The notes under the pieces: generated by a model
Database searches by the model: none
What the model was told of the DNA's origin: nothing
The model's input: only the letters and a program-made list of their open reading frames with translations
Shown: positions 48,081 to 61,110 of the stretch, one piece after another
Position numbering within the stretch: the stretch's first letter is position 1
Layout: every line of letters begins with the position of its first letter
Made by a program: the position numbers and the translations under genes
Source of the DNA: Sclerodactyla briareus
Taxonomy: Eukaryota > Echinodermata > Holothuroidea > Dendrochirotida > Sclerodactylidae
DNA length: 64,000 bases
NCBI GenBank assembly: GCA_026419785.1
Contig: JAODTK010001111.1
Location: forward strand, 1 to 64,000
Direction: 5' to 3'

Positions 48081-50829
48081 TTTCCAGATACTTGTCATCA
48101 TAGTGGGGGGATGTAGGGTTTGCCGATAAGGAGTACGTTAGTAGATAATTTTTCTGCTGGTCCTGAATCATGGACTTTACATGTAGCTTGTGTGTTACAG
48201 ATTGTCACGGAACTAGTTCTGCCAGGCTTGGGTCGTTTTATTACCTACCCCCTATCAGGGAGTGCGCTTTGCGAATTTCTGCAAGGCCCAGGAGATTACA
48301 TAAACTAACAAACCAGCCTTTATTTCATTGGGGAGTAAATCGGTCCAGTACCATACCTAGCCGTGGTGGATCTAATAGATCGCCTACTACGCAACTTGAT
48401 ATACCATATTTCACCTAATACCCGCCTCTAAGCAGGGCCGTCTCCGATTCCTTCCCCCAATCTTTTAATATTACAAACGATCAAGATTTTGTCAACTCTC
48501 CAGGCGACAATAGCATCGTGGGTACTATTATTTGTTACAATCCGGATGGTCTCCAAATTTGTCGAGGAAAGCATTGGTTGAATCAACAGGGTAAAGGTTA
48601 CCCAGTTTGGCTACTGGCATCAAGGCAAAAGATTAACCATTTCCTTAATTTCTCTTGGATGATCCCAGATAGAGCGAACCGGGTGTCAACACCAATCGCC
48701 ACATCGTTAGGTCAGAGAGCAAGCAGTTCTCACCATGAGTCATTTGACTCGCCAATGATTTCAATCATAAAACGCTACATGTGTTTCCACATTTTGACTG
48801 TACTATTTCCATTAAAACCACCTATTTGGATGGTCTTGTCCCACCCACCATCCTGTGTGAATACCTACCCCTGTTTGTTGTGTCACAGGGCATATCTTAC
48901 AGTATACCGCTACTACACGTTTTTCCTTAGGAAATCCCATGGGATTTACAGGTATGTAGTGTAACAGATAAGGAGAGGTCCCTCACACAAGGCTTGGTAA
49001 CATACTCTTCTTTTCTCCCAGACCTGGGATAGCATTAGTACCATGGAATTCAACCACAGCATGCTCAGATCTATCTATAAACTGCTTCACAGCTGGCTAT
49101 TGCAAGGTCGGTAGCCCTGACCAGCAGAGGACATGCTGTTACGACCATGCATGAAGCGAGTACCAATGACTGGCTATCTCCCAGAGCTGTGATAGGCTGT
49201 GAGCTGTTAATCTATGATCCAGGATACAGCAGCTACGGAGAAGTCGTGCAGAGAGCACAGGCAGAAATCAATAATAACAGGGTCCATTACAGTATAAACT
49301 CTTATGCACAAAACTCGTACAGGCTTGCGAGGGGAAAAGTGAAAATTTGGGCTTTTTGCAATTTTGCATAGTATTCGGCGGGTCTAGGTAGTTTATCCTC
49401 ATAGACTAGTACTCAAATCTACCAGCCCTACATTTTCTTTGAATTGAGCAGCTGGTGTTCACATTACCAGTTTTATGCACCAGCGATTGTAGATTGGCCA
49501 ACTCAAATGTCAATTCAACTAAATTCAATGTGTCATCATCATCATGTTTTCATTTTAAGATGCTCTTATATGAACACTCCTGCATTTCCTTCCAACTTGA
49601 TCCTGATTGGGTTGAGGGAGGGGGAAGGGAGGGGGGGGTAGTTGGCCTTCAGCCACAACTAAATGTATGCCACCAAATACCAAATCAGCTAATTTTGTTT
49701 TGTGGTTCAATCACCGCCCATACACCGAGCACTACCCAATCATGGTTCTTTGACTAATAATACTATCGGGACGCTCGTCAATGTGACCATCATAGTGCAG
49801 CAGAACTATCAGCTGGCATGGAGCGTATAAGAATATTTTGGAAAATTAGGTCGCTTGAATCACCCAGCTAGATAACGGCATCAAATCATTGTCAAATCTG
49901 GAGCATCTACCATCCAATGCTTCCCATGAAATTTTTTGGAGAAGGCTCAAATTGATCTTCTGGGGAGGGGGGGAGGGGGAGGAGCCCCATATCCTCCTTT
50001 CCCTCCCCTTTAGCCCAATGCACCCTCCTATCCCCCTCCCCCAAAACTGCATGACATTACCTGCCCACAAGCAGTGTTGAAGTTTGATGATGATGTTAGA
50101 AGTCCTCAATTCATTCATTTATATTAACCCAGATGCCTCCCCACTGGACCCACTCTCGCCAGTATGCCCCGAAACAAGCGACAACTGTCAGCTATGCTAT
50201 TCATCCTGAACCCAATACTCCAATAATGGTGCAAGTATGAGCATGTAAACATTGTCATGACATGTGATTTAGTACCATGGCAACCAGGCAACATTACCAG
50301 GAGGAGGAATCGCCGTCAATCAGGGACGATTATCTCCGTCACCGTCAAGGCTTGGTTGCTACAGCTGCGGAGGAAAGATGCCGGGCATAGTTACGAGGAG
50401 CATGCGTGGGCCGGCAGTTGGCAGTTATACGGGCCGAGGACAACGAGCGAGCATCAAGAAGATTACATGGTATTATTTAAACGAGAGGCCCAGAGTAGGA
50501 AATCCAGGCTCTGTGGTACCGTGATACCCACTGTGTCCAAAATGTGAGGAGTGTAGGTTAAGGCAACGATCATTGCAAATTCTGAAAGAGCTGTGTGGAA
50601 GACAACTAAAACCTCTTAGCTCTTAAAGTTAAATGTTTTTCTCTTTTTCCATCGAAAGCAATCTGAACAAATTTTACATTATTCTCGTTTTGGTATATTG
50701 TCACCCTTTCACCTATGCCAGACGGACGAAACTATATCACCATAATTCAGACAAGCTCAAACGATCAATTCACAATAGAGTAGGCTAAATACCATTCCTT
50801 AAAGTCTTGGTTCCAGTATTTTTGTGAGA
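48081..50829. other. Intronic sequence with unassigned ORF and CpG-rich patch
   Basis: A-B intron. The plus-strand frame 48421-48964 is open for about 181 codons (contains ICYNPDGLQICRGKHW and INHFLNFSWMIPDRANRV), without a homologue I recognise. A CpG-rich patch at 50280-50450 includes a short ATG frame (MATRQHYQEEESPSIRDDYL). Either could be a chance ORF or a remnant. Confidence 0.3.
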
Positions 50830-51260
50830 AGGTCACCTAAGGTATACGAGGTCAAAAAGTATGAAGGAAGCTTGTGATCATGGAAACTGTGCAACAAATG
50901 ATCTTGAAGCTCTCACTTGGTAAGAAGGGTCCCTATGTTGAGTAGATGATCCTAATTGATTTGGAGGTCACCAAAGGTCAAGCTCCCAGAAGCTTGTGAG
51001 GCACAATAACTGTGGAACAAATGATGTGTAGAGTTCATACCTGGCTTGAGGGATTGTCATTTAGAGTAGCTCTAGTCCTACCAGTTGGACGCCCTGTCCG
51101 AGGGTCAGAAAGTTGCGAACGAGTCAACAAGTTGAAACTTTGTAAGCAGGATAACTTAGCAAAGATGGAGAGAGCTCATTAATACGCCATTTGGAGTCAA
51201 TGGTCCCCATCATTGTGAGTCAGGTTGAAGGTCACCCGAGGTAACAGTCCCTTTATAATG
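50830..51260 (+). repeat. Tandem repeat, three monomers of about 130 bp
   Basis: AGCTTGTGATCATGGAAACTG, AAGCTTGTGAGGCACAATAACTG and GTTGAAACTTTGTAAGCAGG begin three diverged monomers. Each continues through CAAATGATC.TG.AG..TCA, GGGTCC.., TGGAGGTCA..AGGTCA-like strings. This monomer type (act on AACTC.., GAGGTCA) is a widespread animal tandem repeat. Confidence 0.6.
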
Positions 51261-51469
51261 GCATGAACTAGAATAGACATGCATTCATTACCTCAGTGGC
51301 AAGGCATGGAATCACCGAGCCCATGGGTTCTCATTCGATATAGGCCTACATTTATTAGCGCCCAATCTAATTAGATCAATCACTCCCCTAGTCTTATGTC
51401 AAGACATGGTGATCTTGATATTCCCGATTACCTGCTGCTTTATCACCACTCACAGAATTTCTGCAGCGC

Positions 51470-51780
51470 GCCATCATGCACACACGTACTCTCGGGCGTT
51501 TGTGTTTGTATAATCGTCTTGTCCAAATTGCAATCTGCTTCCAATTTGGATTAATCAATCACAACACTGATAGGGAACACACCCCCGCTACGGATATTCA
51601 AATATGTCCGTGAATGTTGGACCGTAACAGAACTGTACAACACGTGACATCGAGATGATGGTTGTTAGCAGTAGGACAATTCAACATGGATTTTTTTTTT
51701 GTAATTTGGACAAGACGATTATTCCAGTCAGTCGGGCTGCATATTTTGTTTGTGTAGACAGATAGAACAATCCACTTCAA
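51470..51780 (+). mobile_element. Two-copy TIR element family, plus-strand copy
   Basis: A perfect 20-bp inverted pair, ATAATCGTCTTGTCCAAATT (51510-51529) and AATTTGGACAAGACGATTAT (51703-51722), lies inside a longer segment collinear with 30090-30420 read in reverse. Flanking TGTGTTTGTA and GCATATTTTGTTTGTGTAG extend the symmetry. No ORF. Confidence 0.75.
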
Positions 51781-53399
51781 ACACGGCCCCCCCCCCTAAA
51801 CATAACATCTTAAACCCGCAGACTATCGCTCCCGGCCCCCCCAACTCACTGGTATGGGGACTGACAAGCGAATGACATTTAATTTCACATAAGTTCACTT
51901 TTGCCTATTTATAAAGGTTACACTGTTACAGAAGCGATAATGATAGGAATCATCGTCCACACTGAACTCAATAGTGCCAGTGACACATGACAATAACAAT
52001 AAAATGCAGACCGATCAACTATCCGATGAACTTACCAATAGGAAATGTTTACAGTAGGGACACAGCCTATTAGCTCCTGGCTGCTTCGAGCCGCTGTTAT
52101 CATGGGCTTTCATTGCCATAAGTGTGACCGACGAACCAATCCAAACTCTTGACTGGCAGCTGAAGACCTGCTTGAATCGGGGCACTCTCTCCTCAAGTCA
52201 CTCCAGGTTGAGCCACAGTAGCAATTGTCATATAATGCAAAGGACACAGGATTGGAGTAGGACCACAAACACGACTGCTCTACCGGCAGCATGGTATATA
52301 CACACAACTGCACACACGCAACGGACTGCTAGTCTTTTCTGATCCTTCTTGAGGAACACAAATGTGTTTCATTGCCACAGACCATTGCCGCGGGAACTCT
52401 CCGCTTTGATGTCAAAATAGTCATATAACACTACTAATCTGCTGTGTAACCTTTCAATTGGTAGATACGATAAATCTTGTGATTAGAACAAAAAACCACA
52501 AACTATTGTATTTCTTGGGTAGGTATTCGCTCCTATACACCGTTGTACTGCTGTAATACGCATGACTATGTGTAGTGTTTAGCACAGTGCTCACCTACAA
52601 ACATGGCATGATTACCCATCAAGGGCTCAATCACACTGCTATGACCTATCTTGTGTGATTATCAAGTGCCACACTACCCCCTCTACTAAAGGTACATACC
52701 ACAAACCTGACCACAGTAACTAATAAGCCAATCCATAGATACTCAGCACGTTATGCGTCATTGTCCTCCAAACTGGCAAGTGTGATGAGTTCTGTACTGC
52801 GGGTCAACATTAACATAATTCAAATTGGAGTAAGACAGTGACTGGAGAAACCTTTCCTTTTAACTCTTTTTTCAGGACAAACAACATATTCTAAATTGGG
52901 CTCCACATGAAGGAGAACATTTTTATATTTAGTTCCTATATAAACTGCTGCCAATTCAAACTGGAGAAAAACTGCGGAAAAACACTCACAGGTTTATCAG
53001 TGGGGTGGCCTGGTTTTTTTTTACTACGCACAATAAGGAAACTGGGTAATATCAATTCATTCGCCAACATTCATTAGAAAACAACCGTCCTCCTCATTGC
53101 TGTAGCCTATGCATGTTTTCATTTGCGGTTGTCGTTGATTTCTCAGGTCGGTAGCTAAGTTAAATATTAACTTTCATTAGTGCTCAGCACGTTGAACCCA
53201 AGTCGATTATATTCTAATTGAATAATTTTCCCATTCATGTACTTCTTTGCTGAATTCAGGGAATCAACATTATCATCGCACAAATTGAAAACTATCAACT
53301 ATCAAGTCCTAATTTATCAAAAGTAATATTGTCTGGAGATACAGCGTATAGTACATGTAATGGTATAAATATTTATGAAAATGAACATATACGAGGGCT
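51781..53399. other. Intronic sequence, no recognised content
   Basis: A-B intron; nothing recognised apart from a C-run at 51786-51796. Confidence 0.4.
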
Positions 53400-53830
53400 T
53401 TGTTGCAGAATTAAACCGGAGACGCATACTAGGATGTCAGAAAGCCTGAGTCGCAGTCCGGGCTTTTTCTGACTATTATTACGTTTCAAACCGGTTTCAA
53501 TTCGAAAACAAGGCCCAGTAATCTGTTTATTTCCCATGCATAAAATACCCATTCCACTTTTCGCATATTGTTCCATACGAAAAGTGGTGTAATACTGCCT
53601 TAAAATTGGCAGCAAAACCTTTCAAGAGTGTTTCGATAAACCGTGCAAGCTACACGCTCGCGTGCAACTTTGTACATCGCGTATCGTGTTTGCGACAGCT
53701 AAACCGCTTCAAATTACTTTGCGGCGCGTCGACTTTGTGGTCTCGCATATCTGAACGCAGGCATTGCGTGTCGCGCGCTCATCCCTATTTGGTCATCCGG
53801 TGTTTTTTATGGTATTTATGAATGCATAAT
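53400..53830. other. Hairpin pair and CpG-rich block
   Basis: Two hairpins: GTCAGAAAGCC with GGCTTTTTCTGAC (53436-53473), and CCACTTTTCG with CGAAAAGTGG (53554-53587, perfect 10-bp stem, 14-nt loop). A CpG-rich stretch follows (53640-53790: CTCGCGTGCAAC, GCGGCGCGTCGAC, GTCGCGCGCTC). The combination suggests a young foldback or hAT-like fragment; no TIR pair enclosing the whole block was found. Confidence 0.4.
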
Positions 53831-56800
53831 GTATTCATTAGACAATTTCTCTGATCGGACTGGCCACTAATGTTGCCAAATGCCAGTGGAGGGGGGGTCC
53901 CCTCCCCGCCCCGATGTTGCTCTGACGGCAATTTTGCTCAAGTGACGATCAGACCACAAACAATTGAGCCCGATTAAAATCATGGAGTGTTTTTCTCTTG
54001 TTAGTGTAGACACCTTTCGCTCAAATTGATTTTATTCATAGTGACCTAATGCATAGCATTTTAATACATATGTGCATTCCCGAAGCAAATGTTCTGATGG
54101 CGCGGCATGCCCATTGAGGGTTCACGATAATCAGGTTGCCCAGGGGCTATTTGTCCCTGAAATAACATCAATACCCCAGGTCCCAATGAAATTGTATAAA
54201 CCAGGGGGCTATTTGGGAGGGGCTATACCCCTGGTCTTCACTTGTCCATCAGGTAGGCCTAACAATAAATGAGGCAAGCACATTTCAATGTTTTTTTGTC
54301 AGACGCCCTTTCAGTGTATGGAGTCATGCTGTGGCCAGTTTTTTTAGTGGCCGCTTGGGCTGATTTTTTCATTCGAAACCCTGTCCGCCTCACTGCAGAA
54401 GTTGATCGGCCCTGGTCCTACCAAAATGACCCTTAGTCCCATCCCATTTCATGAACCAGGGGCTCTTTTTTTTTTTAGAGTTAACCCCCTGGACTCTGAT
54501 CCCTATTTGATCCCCGTTGCACAGTGTTGTTTCCCATTCTGCATGGCAAAGACATCCTTCGACATGGCATACGAGCGAAAATTGTTCACTGACGACCAAT
54601 CAACAGCAAACTGATGCGAATTGGGCTAGCCCCATTGCCACAGACATGGTCTAATAACAATATTTCAGTCCGCTTTTGTGAGAAAGTGGCTGCAAATGGA
54701 GAGCCGAGCTCATGCGGTCCTGGTAGCAGGATGACACACCCCTTTCTCATTACTCCAGGATATTCAGGCCAATACTAGCAAGAGGCAACCAGAACCACTG
54801 GTGTTCATCAACACACAAAAGCTCAGGAGCCTTACTGTACAATTGCCAAAAATTATGATTTAATGTGAATATGAAACGAATGCGTTTAAAATCAAATGAA
54901 TCCCCTTCAAATCATACTATTTTCAATTGGAATTATTGATTTGCATCTGCCTCGTTTAAATTAGACAAACCTGATCATAAAACACAAACAAGAGCAGTGA
55001 TCTTTGCAAAAATATAATCAATCTTTCATTTGCCATATCCGCAGAGAGAGAGACATAATTCTGTTTGCACTGCTGTGGTTATTAGACGACACACACACAC
55101 TCATACGGTATGTGTTGTCAAACATAGTCTATAGAATGCTATGTCTGTGGCGAATCAGCAAATTTTTTTTCCAGGCGACATCTGGCAATTTGTTTTTAGG
55201 GTGAGTGATTCGTGCACAAGTAGGCGAACTGTGAAAGAAGGTGGCCAACTGCCAACGTGGTTTCAGAAATTCAGAGGCAATGTCATGTTGTGGGCCAGGG
55301 TGGATGAGGGGGGTTGTTTGTGACCACACCCGAGTGGATCAGTGCCATCGTGATTTGAGTTTAGTACGGTTCAATCAACGGATCTTAGAGAGCAAATTAC
55401 CAGTTAGCAAATAGTAACAGCAAACTATGAAAGCCTATAGAGGGGGATATATTTTGCCAGCCCTTTAAGTGTGCCACCTCCAATAAATCTATAGGATGTC
55501 ACAAATTTTGGACTGATCACTAATGAGAGCTGCAAAAAGGTGACAAGTTATTGTCTAATTATGCCCCGTCCACTTCTCCCCTTTCCTTTCCCCATAAAAA
55601 GTTGGAGAACATGCGTTCTGTAGTCATTTACTGTAAGAATAACTTGTTTTCCCCAAGATGTTGTTGGAAGGATTCAAATGAACCTTATGGAGGCATTTTA
55701 TGTGCATAACAGCATAGTTTGCACAGTAGGTATATTTGAGCCACACATAACCTTTTCAGTTACCACAGACACAATTAGGTAGACACCTGAGTGCATTAGG
55801 CCTGTCAATAGGTGGCCTGCAGCCACAAAGCCTACAAATCCTAACAAAAATATTGACCTACCATTATTAACCAAAACTGTGAAAGCAACATGGGGGCACG
55901 GACTTTGCATGGGGCCATGCATGATGGTGAAAAATTGCTGGATTTTCATGGAGCAGAAGCACTATGTCATTGTGTGACCCACATTATTGTGAGTTTATGC
56001 TATAGGAAGGTCTGGCAGGGGTATAAAGAACTAGCAAGAGCTCACTATAACCAGGGTGATACAATACCAAGTTTGGCAACTGTGTGAATCATTGTAAGTG
56101 AATGATAATTCCCGCCCACCCCCTACCCCCCCCCCACCCCCGCCGACACCCAAACACTTGACTACTTGTTCAAAAGTGGGTTGTATACAATATGTAAACC
56201 TACGTCATGTATTGAACTGTAGATGACCTAAAATTTCTGAACAATGGCACCTCATTAGGCAGGCTTAGTCAAATAGTTTGGATTTCCTCAGTCAGTCAGT
56301 TTTGTAACAACACATAAATGTGTGAAGGGTTTGATAATTCTTTTTTGACACAAAAGTAATAAAGAATTAGGTTTTCGTGTTCATACTTGTACATTCGGTA
56401 ACGATTCCATTCAGCCGAGTGTGGCAGCCCCAACATACGAACCAACACACATACAGAGTTCATGGTCCACACATGAACAGTAAGAACCAGTGGTGACCCA
56501 CCATAGACCAGCCTGCCCCTTTCTTCTCTATGCTTAGTTCAGTGGTTAGGGTATTATGAGAGATTTGTCTGGAGAGTGGGTGTTGAAGGTAGGGACCCAA
56601 GGGGAATGTGCCAACATTTATAGCCTCACTCTCCCTATTGGCAAATGAATGCAATTAATGGCCCCAGACACATGCTGCTGCCAAACTTTGATAAACAACA
56701 GCTATAAATCATCTACTGAACAGTAAAAAAGGTTTTTGTGTTACAAATTGATTGGTCATGAGCATCAAGGGGGGTTGACCCCGACTCCTTCCCCCTCTGT

Positions 56801-58002
56801 GCAGGCCACTACTCCCGTCTGCCCCAGCAATCCGGTGGAAACCCCCCCCCCCCCCACCCACTGATATAGACACTGTGGAAAAGTCTTTCACACTGGTGTT
56901 TTCTTGCCCATGCGGCTTAGTATTCTCCAGAGCCTTACACTGAAACTCACTACTCTTGAAGGAGGCCAGGCCTGAGCACTGAGGCCTTGTCCTCAAGTGA
57001 GTGTGTAGAGCTATAAAAGTTAGTGACTCATGCAGTAAAGGGAGTGGGGAGCCTGCATCTCCTGAAACCAAAACCATGATTTGTGTACATCATCAGTCGG
57101 GTCCCTATGACACACCAAAGGCTAGGGTTTAGTATGTGAAAGGCTTCATTACATTATCATGTTGTATTAGCAGCATGCTGGCATTCTACAGCGTTTTTGC
57201 TGGTAGAGAGAGGTAGGGAACCCAGCAGTCAGACCAGCGTTTGGTAGTGTCGATAAGTGCCTGGGGCAACCTGCGTTGCCAATTAGCGATTTCAGAAGTT
57301 ATCGTAGGAAGCCAGTCTTCGGTCTAAGTTTTCTGTACACTGACTGCTAAAACTCCCAGAAATAAGGGGCAATCCCTGCCCATTTGAGCATTTTACGATG
57401 CAACACCATCTACAGTAGTTCAAACACCCAGTCAGGCCCATGTTGACTACTGTAAACTTTACTTTATAGTGTGCGGCTGTGCAAGCATCTACTGTCAACC
57501 AAGCAGGGTGGCAGGCTAGAGGAGAAGGGGGAGGGGAGTTGGTAACAAATGAAATGTTTCCCATGGATGAGGATCCCAGCATATGCCTGTAATCATCTAC
57601 CTCGTCAAGAGGGTGGGAGGGATGGGAGGGATGTCCACCTTGACAAATATTTTGGGAAATCATGGAGTTATGTGTTGACAGCTTCTACTGAGGAAAAACA
57701 GTGTTGAATGACACAATACTTGCACTGATACCATTCCAAGTTGCTCAATTGCCATGTGTGGTGGGGCAGTTGACGTTCTTTTTTTATTGTTCAAGGGTGG
57801 CCAGGGTATTAAATATTTGATGTTTCTGTTGTTATTATTATCTCTACTGCTAAGGTGTGACTGGGCCTTTACTCTCTCTGTGTTGGTCCAGTTATCTTAG
57901 CCTCTCACATGTGGCATCATCATCTTCCAGGCATGTCTTGCCTCACATATGAAATGCAATTGTCAATTGCATGACATTGACACACCCATCCCCCGATACC
58001 CT
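53831..58002. other. Intronic sequence, no firm content
   Basis: A-B intron. TTAGTTCAGTGGTTAGGGTA at about 56535-56554 looks like a tRNA-type A box of a SINE, but no B box is clear. C-rich tracts lie at 56125-56150 and 56840-56857. No exon recognised. Confidence 0.35.
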
Positions 58003-58050
58003 GGTCATGGTCAGTCAAGTGTGGGTCATGGTCAGTCAAGTGTGGGTCAT
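58003..58050 (+). repeat. 21-bp direct repeat, about 2.3 copies
   Basis: GGTCATGGTCAGTCAAGTGTG occurs twice in tandem (58003-58023, 58024-58044) and starts a third time. Confidence 0.85.
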
Positions 58051-59037
58051 TGTCAAATCCAAAATCAATCACATGTGCACCCCTGTCCCCAAGGCCAGTC
58101 ACAGAGCTGACCCCCACTCTGTGAGTGTCAGTACCTGTATGTCATTATGTACCTGAGACACCATCGTTCCAGGGGGTATAATGGCTCTCGCCGTCTCAGC
58201 CACCGGACACATTAGGTGTTAGCACTTTGGCTCCCTAGCTATTGGAGTTAGAGCGCCAATCATATGCACTCAGTCTAGCATGACTGCTCAGCGACCGTTT
58301 TGCGACCAACTTTGGTTTCCAGTCCATGGGACCCTTACCGGACAGCCATTATTTACCATTGCATAACGCATCTTATCTGCAAATTTGATGATGATGCTGT
58401 ATTTATTCCCATGAGGGAGGGGGCTTCAATCATTATATAGATCATATATCAAAGGTATGATGAACCTTCTCTCAAAGGCTTCAGTATAATCTCAAAAAGC
58501 TTTTCTGTGTGCATAGAGGAGCATTTATTGAAACAGGCCATTCAAAAGGAGAGATACAGTTTTGGTGAAGGTCATAACTGTTTCCACAACTTTCACTAAT
58601 GAGTAATGAAATGTCCCCAAGGAATGCATTCCCACTGTGGACTGCTGCACTCAGGGGAGCAATGCACTTCCACCTCGACAAATAAACAAATAGCTGACAA
58701 CTAAATCGTCATACCTCTCAGGCAGCCATTAAACCAAGTATGTGCATAGCAAGCTGTGCAGAATATCACATTGAGAATGGTGATCTATGGGAACATGTGT
58801 GGTACATGTGCCAACACTGGGATGTGCCCGGCCACTGAACAGATCGCCTAAATCAGTTGAAACTCTCACAATGTGTGCTCAAGTTTTCTTTGTAACATAA
58901 GGGAAGAATGTTTCTGCCAAAATTGGTAATTCTTGCAGCAAGCATATAAGCATACTGTGTACCATAACTATTGCTGATATTCTGAAGGTTATGGTTCTTT
59001 GCCCTTTAAACTTGACCCGTATCAAACAGTACCCATT
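58051..59037. other. Intronic sequence, no recognised content
   Basis: A-B intron; nothing recognised. Confidence 0.4.
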
Positions 59038-59103
59038 AACAAGGCGATCGCCCCCAGTGTCTCGTCTGGTTGCACAATCAGTGTTTACTTCTTATCAGTC
59101 ACC
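59038..59103 (+). repeat. Dispersed GCGATCG repeat, copy 3
   Basis: AACAAGGCGATCGCCCCC, AGTGTCTCGTCTGGTTGC, ACAATCAGTG and CTTCTTATCAGTCACCATGCA. With copy 1 it shares a further ACAAGGC.ATTCCAT.TGT string downstream. Confidence 0.65.
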
Positions 59104-60109
59104 ATGCAAACATTACAAGGCTATTCCATGTGTAGCCTTTCAGGATTTTTTGGTAATCACACCCTTATAAAACCCAGTAATCAACACAGGTGGATACAAA
59201 TTGGTATATTACAACATGACACCAATTGAGGGGTCTATTTTCTAATTGTTTTGAAAACAGTAAATTTTCCTCACATAATTATAAAAAGACAGGCAATAGA
59301 ATGTATAGACTTGGGCCTATTCCGTAGACCAAATCCCATGGCTACATACATGTATGGTTTAATTCACTGCACATATGTTAATTATGAGCACTATTGAATA
59401 CAGCGGTCCTTCCATAAAGTTGATCTAGGTCCCCCTATGAGGCCTGGTCATTTCCACCACACTATTAATTGCAGACATCGATCATGGCTGGCTGCTAACA
59501 ACAATGATGTCAGTTGCATTCAATTCAAATTAAGTGCCCCATGGAATGCAGTTCAACAAATGTGGAGGGCACTTAGGGAGCAATGCACTTGATGCATTTG
59601 ATTTAAAGTTTAAACAAATATGGGCAATACAGCATGTCTTACACTACCCGTGCCATGTGAAGTTGTGAACAGGAACAGGCTGTACAAATTCACTGTACAG
59701 TAGGCCGAAATACTATTTTCTAATAGAGGCGAATAACTGTGTGCAAATCGTGAATGCAAACACATGAACTACCATGCACGTTGAAGTTGAACAATGAACA
59801 TTGATTAGTTGAACTACATACTTCAATAGCCCATGTAATACCAGAACCAGGAAAGCCCAAGGGCTTAGTGATCTTCAACTGATCCTGAAGCTACAATATA
59901 GGATCAGGTAGTACTCATTTTAAAAGAACTCATCCATCCAGTGAGTCTTGTTTTCTCCCTGAACAAGTTTTCGGGAAGATACTTAGCTCCCCTTGTCGTG
60001 TCTGTGGGTGTTTGTGTGTGTGTGTGGTTTGTGTGTGTGTGTGTATGTATGTAATGTTTGTATTCCCTTTTACCAAAGACCATTTGATAAATTTTGTATG
60101 TAGTATCGG
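59104..60109. repeat. Intronic sequence with GT microsatellite
   Basis: A-B intron. GT-rich microsatellite at about 60003-60050, ending in GTATGTATGTAATG. Otherwise unassigned. Confidence 0.5.
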
Positions 60110-61110
60110 GGTAGGGTGAACATGATCTGATTTACTGTAAGATTTTGGGCACAAAAGTCACTAATTAAGGTAATTAGCCTATTTTATTAATTCATTGTTA
60201 ACTCGTTAGCAAGATCACAGATGAATTTAGGTGCTATGGTGACTTGGTTGGGCACATAGATGCAGGATATAGGTAATGACTGATTAGATTTTCAGCGTAA
60301 AATATCTAATTTTTATTTCATATATTTGAAATTTACCAAGATTGTCGATTTCACGAAACTTGGTGACTATCCCAGTTACCTATAAGTGGAAGGGCACCGG
60401 ATCCTAATTTTTGGAATCCGGCCGAACTGAAATTTGGCCAGATCTCCAACGCAAATCACTCACTTCAGTCAAAGTGTCAAGTTTGTGTTGAGTATTGACT
60501 ATCCATTTGTACAGGCCCTTGGCCTGGAAAAATAAGAGGGGTATTGGGGGTGGCCACGGTACTCTGTGAAATAGCAGATGCTCATTTATCGGGCATAATG
60601 GGTGGTCGGGGTCACTAAGGGGTAGTATTCTGTTCACAGATCACAAACCACTTTAGTTTTGTGGCAATCCAATTCATTGTAACAAGCTGACAGATATGGC
60701 AAAATGTTTCAGTTATTTTCCAGTCATTAATTTCCAATTATCCGGCCGGTCCTGGCGGGACAGAGTATCCGGTGCATCCCTATCTACCTCCATTCCCCAT
60801 TTTTTAACACAGCCTTCCGGGTCATGGAGGTCGTTCAATGTCTAAATTTGCATAATTTATCAAAACCTTGAAAGTTTTTTGGATTTCCCAGAACCTGGTG
60901 CCGTGGGTACGGTTTTACCTTTAGTCCCCAAAAATGTTAACATTACGCGATCAGCTGGGGTTATTGCACTTGTGTTAATTGCTCCATCCATGCAGTTTGT
61001 TGGATTCCCATGAAATGTAATGAGTGTGGTCCACTGTTAGTCCTGAGAAATTTAAAGTGAGGAAATGGGTCAAGAAGTTATCTTGTGTCCGAATTTGCAT
61101 AATATAGGCA
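60110..61110 (-). repeat. Degenerate GCAAATTAGAC-type monomer array, minus strand
   Basis: Reverse-complement monomer strings recur: AAATTTGCATAATTTAT (60842), GAATTTGCATAATATAGG (61091), CACGAAACTTGGTGA (60353), GGATTCCCATGAAATG (61002). The 249-bp gap between the two clearest strings fits two monomers of about 122 bp. More diverged than the 21.4 kb array. Confidence 0.5.

Noticed and set aside
50257-50547. Plus-strand ORF in a CpG-rich patch as a first exon of another gene
   Set aside because: Frames break within about 40 codons and no donor or homology was convincing.
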